From Myxococcaceae bacterium (lineage in GTDB: Bacteria > Myxococcota > Myxococcia > Myxococcales > Myxococcaceae), in NCBI GenBank assembly GCA_016793095.1, contig JAEUJQ010000052.1:62001-126000 (forward strand): a stretch of 64,000 nt of DNA. Reading direction: 5' to 3'. The notes below the pieces were generated by a model. It saw nothing but the letters and a program-made list of their open reading frames with translations, searched no databases and was not told where the DNA came from. The position numbers were made by a program, and so were the translations under genes. Position 1 is the first letter of the stretch. The number at the start of each line of letters is the position of its first letter. Shown one piece after another: positions 7,960 to 17,086 of the stretch.

Positions 7960-10701
7960 TCAGTGTGCGTCCGCCCACGAGCGCCCATGGCCGACGTCCA
8001 CCACCAGGGGCACGGCCAGCGTCGCCGCGCGCGACATCACCTCGCGCACCAGCGGCTCCACCACGGCCACCTCGTCGTCGGGCACCTCGAACAGCAGCTC
8101 GTCGTGGACCTGCAGCAGCATGCGGCTGCGGGACCCTGCCAGGCGCCGCTCGACCTCGAGCATCGCGCGCTTCACCAGGTCAGCGGCGGTCGCCTGAATG
8201 GGCATGTTGATCGCTGCGCGCTCGGCGCCCATCGCGATCGCCCGGTTGCGGCTCGCGATCTCGGGCATGTACCGGCGGCGGCCGAAGAGGCTCTCGACGT
8301 AGCCGTGCTTCTTCACCCGCGCGACGGTGTCGTCGATGTACCTCGCGATGCCGGGGAAGCGCGCGAAGTAGCGATCGATGATCGACTTCGCCTCTTCGAG
8401 CGGGAGGCGCAGCCGCGTGGACAGCCCGTGCGGCGACAGCCCGTACGCGATGCCGTAGTTCACCATCTTCGCCGCGCGCCGCATGTCCGCGGTGATCTCG
8501 GGCTCGGGCACCTGGAAGACCTCGGCGGCGGTGCGGGCGTGCACGTCGGCGGCCTCGGAGAAGGCGCGCACCAGGCCCTCGTCCTGCGCCATGTGCGCGA
8601 GGATCCGCAGCTCGACCTGCGAGTAGTCCGCCGACACCAGCTGATGCCCGGGCGCGGCGACGAAGGCGCGGCGGATCTGCCGACCGAGCTCGGTGCGAAT
8701 GGGGATGTTCTGCAGGTTGGGGTTGGTGGACGACAGCCGGCCGGTCGCGGTGGAGGCCTGGTTGAAGGTGGTGCGCACCCGACCGTCCGCCCCGATCAGC
8801 TCGGGCAGCGTGTCGAGGTAGGTGCTCTTGAGCTTGGCGACGTTGCGGTACTCGATGATCGCCTGAGGCAGCGGGTGCTCTTCGGCCAGCTTCTCGAGCA
8901 CCTCGTGATCGGTCGAGGGCCCCGTCTTGTTGCGCTTCAGCACCGGCAGCTTGAGATCTTCGAAGAGCACCTGCGCGAGCTGCAGCGGCGAGCCTACGTT
9001 GAACTCCCGGCCGGCGATCCGGTAGACGTCCTTCAGCAGCGCGTCGCACGAGGCGTCGACCTGCACCGAGATCTCTTTCAACGCGTCGCGATCGATCAGC
9101 ACCCCCACGCGCTCCATGCGCGCCAGCACGGGGATGAGGGGAAACTCGAGCTCCTTCGCGACACCGGCGAGGCCGACCCCTTCGATCTCGTCCCACAGCT
9201 CGGGTGACAGGCGCACGATGGCGTCGGCCGCGGCGCCGAGCGCTGGCGCCACCTGCTCGGGCGACAGCTGCTCGAGCGTGACGTGCTCTCGGCCGCCCAC
9301 CAGGGCCTCGACGGTCGGCAGCTCCTGCCGCAGGCGCTCCCGGGCGAGATCGGTGAGCGCGTGCTCCTTGCGACCGGGGTTGAGCAGGTACGACAGCAGC
9401 TCGACGTCAGCCCACGGCGTCTTCGGGGCCAGCCCCAGCCGATCGAACACGTGGAGCAGGCTCTTCGCGTCGTGCGAGGCGAGCTCGCAGGCTGGTCGGT
9501 CGAGCGCCGCGGCCAGGGCGTCCTTCACCGCGGCCGGCCCGCAGGCGCGGACGTCGAGGAAGAAGACCTCCTCCTTCCCGAGCGCCAGGCCCAGCCCCAG
9601 CACGGTCGCGGAGTGCGCCGGGCCGTCGAAGAGCGGCGCGATGGCGACGCGCGGGGCCACGGCCAGCCGTGCCCGCAGGGCGGCCAGGCCGTCAGCCGTC
9701 GTGACGAGGGTCGCTTCGCGCGCGAGCGGGGTCGTCTCGGCCGCCGGCATCTCGTTGATGAGCCGGAAGAACTCGAGCTCGGTGAAGAGCGCGCGGGCCT
9801 CGGCCTTGTGCACGGGCCGCACGGCGAGGGCGGTGGGGTCGGCCTGCACCGGCAGGTCGTCGCGGAACGACACCAGCAGGTACGCGCGCCGCAGCTGCTC
9901 CACGTTCTCCTTGAGCGCGGCCTTGAGCTTCGGCTTGTCCACCTCGTCCACGTGGGCGATCAGGTTGTCGACGGTGCCGAAGCGCTTGATCAGCTCGGCG
10001 GCCGTCTTCGGTCCCACCCCCGGCACCTTCGGCACGTTGTCGATCGGGTCCCCGACGAGGGCCTGGTAGTCGCGCATCTGCGCGGGCTCGACGCCGAAGC
10101 GCTCGAGCGCGTCCTTCGCGCCGACGGGAGTGTCCTTCACCGGATCGTAGATGGTGACGTCAGGCGCCAGCAGCTGCAGGAAGTCCTTGTCGCTGGTGAC
10201 GATCTCGGTCGCCATGCCGACCGCCCGGGCGCGCTTCACCAGCGTGGCGATGACGTCGTCGGCCTCCCACCCAGCCTCCTCGAGGATCGGCACGTCGAGC
10301 ACTGCGGCCACCTTGCGGATCAGCTCGAACTGCATCGAGAGATCGGGCGGCGGCGCTTCGCGGTTGGCCTTGTAGTTGGGGTCGATCGCGAGTCGTCCCT
10401 TCCGGCTGTCCTTGTCGAAGCAGAGCGCGAGGTGCGTCGGCCTCCGCTCGCGCAGCAGCTTGAGCAACATGCGCGTGAAGCCCAGCACCGCGTGCGTCGG
10501 CACGCCCTTCGACGTCGTGAGCGGCGGCAGCGCATGGTACGCGCGGAACACGAACCCCGACGCGTCGATCAGCGTGAGGGTCGGCGGGCCCTTCGGCGGC
10601 TCAGGCGCCGGTGCAGGCGCCGGCTTCGCGGACTTCTGCGGAGCGGGCTTCGGAGCCGGCTCGCTCGGCGACGACGCGAAGAGATCTCCCTGAACGCCCA
10701 T
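7960..10701 (-). CDS. polA: DNA polymerase I, proofreading site degenerate
   Basis: A 913-residue PolA. The first 40 residues are a Pro/Ala/Lys-rich extension. The 5'-nuclease domain (41-300) keeps its acidic residues, for example WEADDV and SDKDF. The central 3'-5' exonuclease-like domain lacks the DxE motif: the strand at 350-360 reads RVAIAPLFDG. Asp at about 432 (ADVELLSYLL) remains. The polymerase domain has motif A (SADYSQVELRI), motif B (RRAAKMVNYGIAYG) and motif C (LQVHDELLFE). It should fill gaps and remove Okazaki primers with little or no proofreading, as in Bacillus-type enzymes. I chose the ATG at 10701; an upstream alternative start at 10719 adds six residues. It follows the FHA/TPR gene on the same strand. 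Confidence 0.97.
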   Translation of the reverse strand: MGVQGDLFASSPSEPAPKPAPQKSAKPAPAPAPEPPKGPPTLTLIDASGFVFRAYHALPPLTTSKGVPTHAVLGFTRMLLKLLRERRPTHLALCFDKDSRKGRLAIDPNYKANREAPPPDLSMQFELIRKVAAVLDVPILEEAGWEADDVIATLVKRARAVGMATEIVTSDKDFLQLLAPDVTIYDPVKDTPVGAKDALERFGVEPAQMRDYQALVGDPIDNVPKVPGVGPKTAAELIKRFGTVDNLIAHVDEVDKPKLKAALKENVEQLRRAYLLVSFRDDLPVQADPTALAVRPVHKAEARALFTELEFFRLINEMPAAETTPLAREATLVTTADGLAALRARLAVAPRVAIAPLFDGPAHSATVLGLGLALGKEEVFFLDVRACGPAAVKDALAAALDRPACELASHDAKSLLHVFDRLGLAPKTPWADVELLSYLLNPGRKEHALTDLARERLRQELPTVEALVGGREHVTLEQLSPEQVAPALGAAADAIVRLSPELWDEIEGVGLAGVAKELEFPLIPVLARMERVGVLIDRDALKEISVQVDASCDALLKDVYRIAGREFNVGSPLQLAQVLFEDLKLPVLKRNKTGPSTDHEVLEKLAEEHPLPQAIIEYRNVAKLKSTYLDTLPELIGADGRVRTTFNQASTATGRLSSTNPNLQNIPIRTELGRQIRRAFVAAPGHQLVSADYSQVELRILAHMAQDEGLVRAFSEAADVHARTAAEVFQVPEPEITADMRRAAKMVNYGIAYGLSPHGLSTRLRLPLEEAKSIIDRYFARFPGIARYIDDTVARVKKHGYVESLFGRRRYMPEIASRNRAIAMGAERAAINMPIQATAADLVKRAMLEVERRLAGSRSRMLLQVHDELLFEVPDDEVAVVEPLVREVMSRAATLAVPLVVDVGHGRSWADAH

Positions 10702-10749
10702 GGACGCCGCTCGTAGCACCGGGCCAGACGTGCCGCTCGCGAAGACGGC

Positions 10750-13053
10750 TCACTTGCAGTTCTGGTCGAGCATCTCCTGCACCTGCTCCTTGTAGCCGTC
10801 GCCGTCGACCGCGAGATCGAGCACGGCCTTGAGCTGCTCGCACGAGCCCGACGCGATCGCCTTGTCGAGCGCCTCCTTCGCGCGCTGCGTGCAGAAGTAA
10901 CCGGCCTTCAGCAGATCGGCGTTCGCGCGCGAGAACGACAGGCCCAGCTTCCACACCTTGCAGGCCGCGCGGAAGTCCTTCTTGTCGGCCTGGGTCTTGC
11001 CCTTCAGGTAGCAGGTGCTCGACATGCCCTCGACGATGCCCTTGCGCACGAAGGACGACCGCTTCTCCAGCTCACGGCGCTTCTCGTCCTCCTTCAGCGT
11101 CTTCAGCTTCTCTCCCAGCACCAGCTTCTCGTCGAGCGCGAGGGCCTTGCGGAAGGGCTCCTCGGCCTTCTCCGGCTTGTCGTTCGAGAGCTCGGTGGTG
11201 CCCGTCTTGAAATACGAGATGGCGTTGGTCAGGTCGAGCAGCAGGCCGCGTGCCTCGTCGTGGATCGCCGCCTTGCTCACGTTCTCGATGACCTTCTGGA
11301 TCGGCACCGGCGCCTCGGCGAACGCCCCCTGGTAGTAGAGGATGAGCGCGCGGCCCATGGCCTCCTCCTTGTACCGCTCCTTGAACTCCTTGATGGCGAT
11401 CTTCCCCGGGTCCGGTGGCGGCGCGGGCGGGCGGAAGACGGGAATGTCGGGGCACTTCCACGGCGCGTCGCCCGGCCGCAGCTTCTCGCGCGCCTTGAGG
11501 AAGTTGACGTAGTTCGGGTCCTTCGGCCGCCAGTCGTTCTTGCCCAGCGGGCCCTCGAGCTTCATCTTGAGCGGGTACGGCGGCTCGAGATCGTCGGGCG
11601 CCATCGTCTGGCAGGCGAGCCGCATGTAGACCTCGCACCGCTTGAGCGCGTTGTCCCACTTCGCGTTCGCCGAGTACGTCTTGCACTCGTTGCCGACGGC
11701 CTTCTTCACCTCGTCGATGACCGGCTTCGCCGCCGAGAGGGTGTCGAGGAAGAAGCAGCCGACGATCTCCTTGCTGAACGGGCGCACCTTCGCGAACGAG
11801 TCGAGCGCGTCTTCGAGCCGGCCTGACGCGGCGAGCTCCTTGCCTTTGACGAAGCCCTCTTCGGTCGCGCGCTCGTACTTGATGCGCTTCATCAGATCGT
11901 TCGCCGGCCCGTGGATCGGCTCGATGTCGAGGATCTGCGCGCAGGCCGCCTCGGCTCTTCCCCAGTCCGCGACCCGGCCTTCGCAGCTCGAGTAGGTGCG
12001 GCACACCTTGAGCAACTCTTCGATCTCCTCGGCAGGATCGGGCGGCGGCTTCGGAGGCCCGGGGACTCCCGGCTGGTTGGGCTTCGGGCCCGGACCGTCG
12101 TCAGCGAGCCCCTTCACCAGCACGGCGACGAAGAGCACCGCCAGCACCGCGCCGCCGACGAGGAAGAGCCGCTTCTTCTTCGGGTCCATCGGGGTCGAGG
12201 TGGTGGACATCGCCTCGATGGGCTCGTCGTCGCCACGGCCTCGCCGTTCAGGCCTCGTGCCACCTCTCGAGGGGCGCACCGCGGGCTTCGCGCCCGACGC
12301 CGCGCCGTTCTCGTACATCATCTCGACGACGCCGAACTGAATGATGTCACCCGGCGCCAGCGGCGTGTCTTCGCTGATCGGGTTGCCGTTGACGGTCGTG
12401 CCGTTCGCGCTGCCCAGATCCCTGAGCACCACCTCGCGCCCCTGCACCTCGAGCTCCGCGTGCTTGCGGCTGACGGAGTCGTCATCGACCCGCAGATCGA
12501 CGCCGGCGACGCGGCCCACCACCACCGTGCCGGCGAGCGGAAACGTCTTGCCGGTGACCGTGCCCGAGAGCCCACGCAGCGCTGGGCCGGCCGAGCCGGC
12601 GCGTGACGGACGCTTCGCGCCCGGCGCGCTCGAGGCGGGCTTGACGACGGGCATCACCCGGGTGGCGCGCCCTTCGCCTCGCGCGAGGTTCGCCGGCCGC
12701 TTGAGCGCCTGGGTGCCGCGGTTCGACGGCTTCGCGGCGCCCTTGTCCACCTTCGGCCTCGCCTTGCCGCCGGTCTTGAGCGTGGCCTCGTAGTCACCCA
12801 GCACGATCGCCGCGGCGGGGTCGAGCTTCGTGGGCCCGTCGATGCGCTCGCCGTTGACGATGGTGCCGTTCGCGGAGCCGAGGTCCTCGACCATCACGTC
12901 CTCGCCCTCGAGGAAGAAGCGCGCGTGCTTTCGCGACACGCCACCCTCGGCGAGGATCAGGTCATTCCCTTCCGCGCGACCGACGGTCAGTTGATCGACG
13001 AAGTCCTGCTCCTGCTCGGTGCCGTCGGGGCTCTTGATGACGAGGGTCGGCAT
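10750..13053 (-). CDS. Double-FHA membrane protein with helical repeat tail
   Basis: A 767-residue protein. FHA 1 spans 1-95 (GRAEGNDL, SRKHARF, GSANGTIVNG) and FHA 2 about 165-250 (GRVAGVDLRVDDDSVSRKHAE, GSANGTTVNG). A basic Pro-rich linker leads to one membrane helix at 296-314. The rest is a Cys-containing helical region with TPR-like spacing (about 345-767) expected outside the inner membrane. FHA domains bind phosphothreonine, so the two cytoplasmic copies can read the kinases that are abundant in this genome. Its start lies 8 bases from the CpaF stop on the same strand, which places it in the Tad-type operon. I do not recognise it as a standard Tad subunit. Confidence 0.8.
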   Translation of the reverse strand: MPTLVIKSPDGTEQEQDFVDQLTVGRAEGNDLILAEGGVSRKHARFFLEGEDVMVEDLGSANGTIVNGERIDGPTKLDPAAAIVLGDYEATLKTGGKARPKVDKGAAKPSNRGTQALKRPANLARGEGRATRVMPVVKPASSAPGAKRPSRAGSAGPALRGLSGTVTGKTFPLAGTVVVGRVAGVDLRVDDDSVSRKHAELEVQGREVVLRDLGSANGTTVNGNPISEDTPLAPGDIIQFGVVEMMYENGAASGAKPAVRPSRGGTRPERRGRGDDEPIEAMSTTSTPMDPKKKRLFLVGGAVLAVLFVAVLVKGLADDGPGPKPNQPGVPGPPKPPPDPAEEIEELLKVCRTYSSCEGRVADWGRAEAACAQILDIEPIHGPANDLMKRIKYERATEEGFVKGKELAASGRLEDALDSFAKVRPFSKEIVGCFFLDTLSAAKPVIDEVKKAVGNECKTYSANAKWDNALKRCEVYMRLACQTMAPDDLEPPYPLKMKLEGPLGKNDWRPKDPNYVNFLKAREKLRPGDAPWKCPDIPVFRPPAPPPDPGKIAIKEFKERYKEEAMGRALILYYQGAFAEAPVPIQKVIENVSKAAIHDEARGLLLDLTNAISYFKTGTTELSNDKPEKAEEPFRKALALDEKLVLGEKLKTLKEDEKRRELEKRSSFVRKGIVEGMSSTCYLKGKTQADKKDFRAACKVWKLGLSFSRANADLLKAGYFCTQRAKEALDKAIASGSCEQLKAVLDLAVDGDGYKEQVQEMLDQNCK

Positions 13054-13060
13054 CCTGGTC

Positions 13061-14863
13061 TCACTCCTCGCGGAAGATGCCCATGTTCACCGGCACGCCA
13101 CGCCGCTGAAGCTCGTCGTAGAACCGCGGCACGAAGCCGGTGGCCACGTAGCGGCCGCGCACCTTGCCTTCTTCGGTGAACCCCTCCTGCTTGAAGTAGA
13201 AGATGTCCTGGAGGGTGATGATGTCGACCTCCATGCCCGAGATCTCGGTGATGAAGGCGATCTTGCGGGTGCCGTCGTTGAAGCGCGTCTGCTGAATGAT
13301 CATGTGCACGGCTGACGCGATCTGTTCGCGAATGGCCTTCACCGGCAGATCCATGCCGGCCATGAGCACCAGGGTCTCCATTCGGGCGAGGGCGTCGCGC
13401 GGCGTGTTCGCGTGCAGGGTGGTGAGCGAGCCGTCGTGGCCCGTGTTCATGGCCTGCAGCATGTCGAGGGCCTCGCCTGAGCGGCACTCGCCGACGACGA
13501 TGCGCTCGGGCCGCATGCGCAGGCAGTTCTTCACGAGGTCGCGAATGGTGATGGCGCCCTTGCCTTCGAGGTTCGGCGGGCGCGACTCGAGCTGCACCCA
13601 GTGCTCCTGGCGCAGCTGGAGCTCGGCGGCGTCTTCGACGGTGATGATGCGCTCGTCCTCGGGGATGAAGGAGGACACGATGTTGAGGGTGGTCGTCTTG
13701 CCCGAGCCCGTGCCGCCCGAGATGACGATGTTGCGCTTGGCCTTCACGCACATCTCGATGAACTCGGCCATCTGCGGCGTGACGGTCTTGTATTTGATGA
13801 GATCTTCGATCGCGAGGGCGTCGCGCTTGAACTTGCGGATCGTGATGCACGGGCCCTTCAGGGCGAGCGGCGGAATGATCGCGTTCACGCGCGAGCCGTC
13901 CTTGAGGCGCGCGTCCACCATCGGGCTCGACTCGTCGATGCGGCGGCCGATGGGCGCGACGATGCGCTCGATGACGCCGAGCACCGCCTGGTTCGACGAG
14001 AAGATCTTGTCCGAGAGGATCAGCTTGCCCTTGCGCTCGATGTAGATCTGGTTCGCGTGGTTCACCATGATCTCGCTGATGTCGTCCTGAGCGAGAAAGG
14101 CCTCGAGGGGGCCGAGGCCCAGCGCCTCGTTGAGCACGTCGGTCAGCAGCATCTCCCGGTCGATGTCCTCGGGGATCTCCTGATCTCCGTCCATCTGGTC
14201 GATGATGTCGCGGATCGCCTTCTCGGTCCGGCGCCAGAGCTCTTCGTCGCCCAGGCGATCCATGTCGAGGCGGCGAAGATCGAGGTACTCGATCAGCCGA
14301 TCGTGAATGTCCTTCTGCAGGTTCGCGTAGGCCTCGAGCCGCGGGTCGAGGTGCTTGCGGTTCTTCCGCAGCGCAGCGGCGAGCGACGCCGGCATGTTCT
14401 TCTTCTCTTCCGGCTCCTCTTCCGCTTCCTCCTCGTCTTCGGGCGGCGCCTCCTCTTCTTCGTCCTGCTGCTCCTCTTCGAACTCCTCGTCCTCGTGGGC
14501 GGCCTCTTCTTCGTCGTCGGGCGCGTAGCCGGTCTCGTCACCGTCCTCGTCCTGGGCCTGCTCGCCGTCCTCAGGCGGCTCCTCGACGTTGATGATGTAG
14601 TCGCCGACGTAGATCTTGTCCGAGGGTCGCACCACCTGCGGCGCGGCGATCTTCTTGCCGTTGACGAACGTGCCGTTGGTCGACTTGAGATCGACCACGA
14701 TGTACTTCCCGTCCTTGAGGACGATGCGGGAGTGGTACTTCGACACGTTGCCCTTGTTGAGGACGATGTCGTTCCCCGCGAGGCGGCCGATGGTGACCTC
14801 CTCCTTCTCGAAGGTCAGCTGCTCAGACTCGCCGCCCTTCTCGGTCAAGGTGATCAGAAACAT
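13061..14863 (-). CDS. cpaF: FHA-fused CpaF/TadA-type secretion ATPase
   Basis: A 600-residue protein. Residues 1-92 form an FHA domain (GRLAGNDIVL, SKYHSRIVL, STNGTFVNG). Residues 94-155 are a highly acidic Glu/Asp linker. From about 175 onward it is a type II/IV secretion ATPase of the CpaF/TadA class. Walker A is GGTGSGKT at 383-390, the Asp box is TVEDAAELQL, Walker B is RIVVGECRSGEA at 454-465 and the His box includes TTLHANTPRDAL. It powers assembly of Tad/Flp pili or related secretion machines at the inner membrane. The linked FHA domain is not part of canonical CpaF. The start is uncertain: ATG 14863 or ATG 14875; neither has a strong ribosome site. Confidence 0.9.
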   Translation of the reverse strand: MFLITLTEKGGESEQLTFEKEEVTIGRLAGNDIVLNKGNVSKYHSRIVLKDGKYIVVDLKSTNGTFVNGKKIAAPQVVRPSDKIYVGDYIINVEEPPEDGEQAQDEDGDETGYAPDDEEEAAHEDEEFEEEQQDEEEEAPPEDEEEAEEEPEEKKNMPASLAAALRKNRKHLDPRLEAYANLQKDIHDRLIEYLDLRRLDMDRLGDEELWRRTEKAIRDIIDQMDGDQEIPEDIDREMLLTDVLNEALGLGPLEAFLAQDDISEIMVNHANQIYIERKGKLILSDKIFSSNQAVLGVIERIVAPIGRRIDESSPMVDARLKDGSRVNAIIPPLALKGPCITIRKFKRDALAIEDLIKYKTVTPQMAEFIEMCVKAKRNIVISGGTGSGKTTTLNIVSSFIPEDERIITVEDAAELQLRQEHWVQLESRPPNLEGKGAITIRDLVKNCLRMRPERIVVGECRSGEALDMLQAMNTGHDGSLTTLHANTPRDALARMETLVLMAGMDLPVKAIREQIASAVHMIIQQTRFNDGTRKIAFITEISGMEVDIITLQDIFYFKQEGFTEEGKVRGRYVATGFVPRFYDELQRRGVPVNMGIFREE

Positions 14864-15028
14864 GTGGCTGCGCATCGTAGCAGAGAAGCGCACGACGCAA
14901 GCGGTCGATTCCGCTCAGGAAACCTCGCCTCTGCGGCCAGATGACCGAGGGTCGCCAACGCACCTGGACCTACACGCGGCGAGCCACGCCGAGGCCCGGC
15001 ACGCCGCACTCGAGGGAGGCGAGCGGGT

Positions 15029-16483
15029 TCAGTCGAAGATGCCGAAGTTCACTTCGCCGCGCGCCTGCTTGTAGCGGCTCTTCACGTCCTCGATGATCGT
15101 GCGGATCTTCTCGGAGTCGGGGTTCACGATGCGGGGCGTGACGAAGATGACGAGCTCGCGCTTGTTCGAGTCGAACGCGCGGTTCTTGAAGAGCTCGCCG
15201 ATGATCGGAATGTGCCCGAGCCCCGGCACCTTCGACACCGACTTCTGCTCGTCGTGCGCGAAGACGCCCGAGAGCACGATGGTCTCGCCGTGGCGCACGG
15301 TGACGTTGGTCTTCACCTTGCGGGTACGGAAGCCTGGAATCGACGCGCCACCGCCGAGCGAGACCGCGACCGACTGATCGACCTCTGACACCTCGGCCTC
15401 GATGTTCGTCTGGATGTTCCCCGTGCGATCGGCGGTCGGCTTGAGCCGCAGGATCACGCCGTACGGCTTGAACTCGACGGCGAACTGGTTGTTGGTGATG
15501 AGGGGAATGGGCACCTCGCCGCCGGCCAGGAACTCCGCCTGTTCGCCTGACGCGCAGACGAGCTTGGGCTGGGCCAGCAGGCGACCGTAGCCGTCGTTGT
15601 TCTGGAAGCCGATGTTGAACTGCGCCGTACCGAGCCCGAACGACCGCAGGAAGCCCTCACCGTAGTTCCCCGGGAACAGGTCGCGGGTGATGTTGACGGT
15701 CGCGTTCGCGGTGCCCGAGATGTCGAACGGGTACTTGATGCCGTACCGATCCTTCGACTCGCGGCGGATCTCGACGAACTGCACCTCGGACAGGATCATG
15801 CGCTTGATGCCGACGGTGAGCAGGTTCTCGACCTTCTCGCCGATGGCCTTGGTGATCAGCTCGGCCTTCTGCAGGTCCTGCTGCGACTCGACCGACCCTT
15901 CGAGGAAGATCGTCGAGCCGACGACGTTCGCCTGCACGTTCTTGAGGCCCGCCTTCTGGAACGCGGCGTTGAGGTTCTGCGCCACGAGCTTCTTCGCGTT
16001 GGGCGCGATCTTCACGAAGCTCTTCACGTTCGGGTAGAGGCCGACGACCTGATCGATGCGATCGGCGTCGCCCTGCGTGTAGGCCTGGCCGTCGAGGTAG
16101 ATGCGATCGCCCACCATGCGCACGTTGACGCCTTCGATCTCACCCAACAGCTTCTTGATCTCCGAGATGACCTCGTTGGGGTCCTGCTTGCGCACCGACA
16201 ACAGGTAGCTGACCCGCTGGCCCGAGCTCTTCCAGATGAGCAGGGTCGTCTTGCCCTCGGACGAGCCGATGATCAGCAGCTGGTTGTTGCCGATGGTCTT
16301 CACGTCGGCCACCGAGGCGTCACCGACGGCGACGCGGTTGATGCCGGGCACGGTGATCACCTTCTGCGTGCCGACTCCGAGGCTGATGTTCCCGCCTTCC
16401 TGCGCCAGCGCCGACGCCGAGAGCGTCAGCACGGCCAGCGTGGCGAAGATCTGAGTCCACCCGGTGCGCATCATCCCCTCCAT
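15029..16483 (-). CDS. cpaC: CpaC/RcpA-type outer-membrane secretin
   Basis: A 484-residue secretin. After a Sec signal peptide ending near ALAQ comes the pilus-type N domain (QKVITVPGINRVAVGD and KTTLLIWKSSG), then a BON-like segment (about 105-235). The C-terminal secretin core includes GEVPIPLITNN, SIPGFRTRKVKTNV, and VPGLGHIPIIGELFKNRAF followed by ELVIFVTPRIV. It forms the outer-membrane ring through which the Tad-type pilus or effector passes. The ATG at 16483 shares one base with the prepilin peptidase stop (TGATG), indicating translational coupling. Two further ATG codons lie four and five codons downstream after GGAGGGG. Confidence 0.92.
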   Translation of the reverse strand: MEGMMRTGWTQIFATLAVLTLSASALAQEGGNISLGVGTQKVITVPGINRVAVGDASVADVKTIGNNQLLIIGSSEGKTTLLIWKSSGQRVSYLLSVRKQDPNEVISEIKKLLGEIEGVNVRMVGDRIYLDGQAYTQGDADRIDQVVGLYPNVKSFVKIAPNAKKLVAQNLNAAFQKAGLKNVQANVVGSTIFLEGSVESQQDLQKAELITKAIGEKVENLLTVGIKRMILSEVQFVEIRRESKDRYGIKYPFDISGTANATVNITRDLFPGNYGEGFLRSFGLGTAQFNIGFQNNDGYGRLLAQPKLVCASGEQAEFLAGGEVPIPLITNNQFAVEFKPYGVILRLKPTADRTGNIQTNIEAEVSEVDQSVAVSLGGGASIPGFRTRKVKTNVTVRHGETIVLSGVFAHDEQKSVSKVPGLGHIPIIGELFKNRAFDSNKRELVIFVTPRIVNPDSEKIRTIIEDVKSRYKQARGEVNFGIFD

Positions 16484-17082
16484 CACTCCAGCTCAGGTTG
16501 CTCGACTGTCTCTTCCGCGGCGCCACCGTCAACCAGCTCCACCTCGACCTCCGCAGCGCCCAGCTCGGGCACTGCTGGCCCCGCCCACACCATCGCCCAC
16601 AACACGCCGACCGCGATGGGCACACCGTAGGGAATCGACCGCGCGCTGTCGATGGCGGCGCGCGGTGCTGCCTTCGATTCCGTGACGGGCAGGCTAGCAG
16701 ACTGCGACCGCCTCTTGAGCACGAAGAAGACCGCGGCGCCGGCGCCGACGACCGAGATGAGCATGACGGCTGCGAGGGCTCTTGGAATGCCGAAGCCAGC
16801 CCCCATGGCGGCGAGCAGCTTGACGTCACTCCAGCCGACCCGCGGGCCGCTCAGGGCGAGGAGCGCGAAGGGAAACGCGCAGGCGATCGCGCCCAGCGCC
16901 CCCGAAACCACGCCCTTCTCCACGTCACCGGGCCCCTCGAGCACCAGGCGGACGAGCAGCGCCAGCCCGAGCGTCGCCCACGCCAGCCAGGAGGGAACGC
17001 CGCCACGCTTCAGATCGATCACCGCCGCGACCACCGCCGCGACGCCGATGAGGGGCCAGAGGACCAGCTCAGGCGCGGGCAA
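16483..17082 (-). CDS. cpaA: Prepilin peptidase, CpaA/TadV-like
   Basis: A 199-residue polytopic membrane protein of the short (A24A, CpaA/TadV) prepilin peptidase class, lacking the N-methyltransferase loop of PilD. The two aspartates are in AAVIDLKRGGVPSW (first) and GWSDVKLLAAMGAGFG (second, the GxGD-like site). IPYGVPIAVG near the end is also typical. A Glu/Val-rich C-terminal tail is extra. It would cleave the leader of prepilins for the Tad-type machine, but no prepilin gene is visible here. The start appears to be TTG at 17082, five bases after the preceding stop, and is uncertain. It is coupled to the secretin gene by a one-base overlap. Confidence 0.8.
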   Translation of the reverse strand: MPAPELVLWPLIGVAAVVAAVIDLKRGGVPSWLAWATLGLALLVRLVLEGPGDVEKGVVSGALGAIACAFPFALLALSGPRVGWSDVKLLAAMGAGFGIPRALAAVMLISVVGAGAAVFFVLKRRSQSASLPVTESKAAPRAAIDSARSIPYGVPIAVGVLWAMVWAGPAVPELGAAEVEVELVDGGAAEETVEQPELE

Positions 17083-17086
17083 GGGC

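Noticed and set aside
13601-14944. Long plus-strand frame opposite cpaF
   Set aside because: Leu/Val/Asp-rich antisense of the acidic linker and ATPase; no ribosome site or homology.
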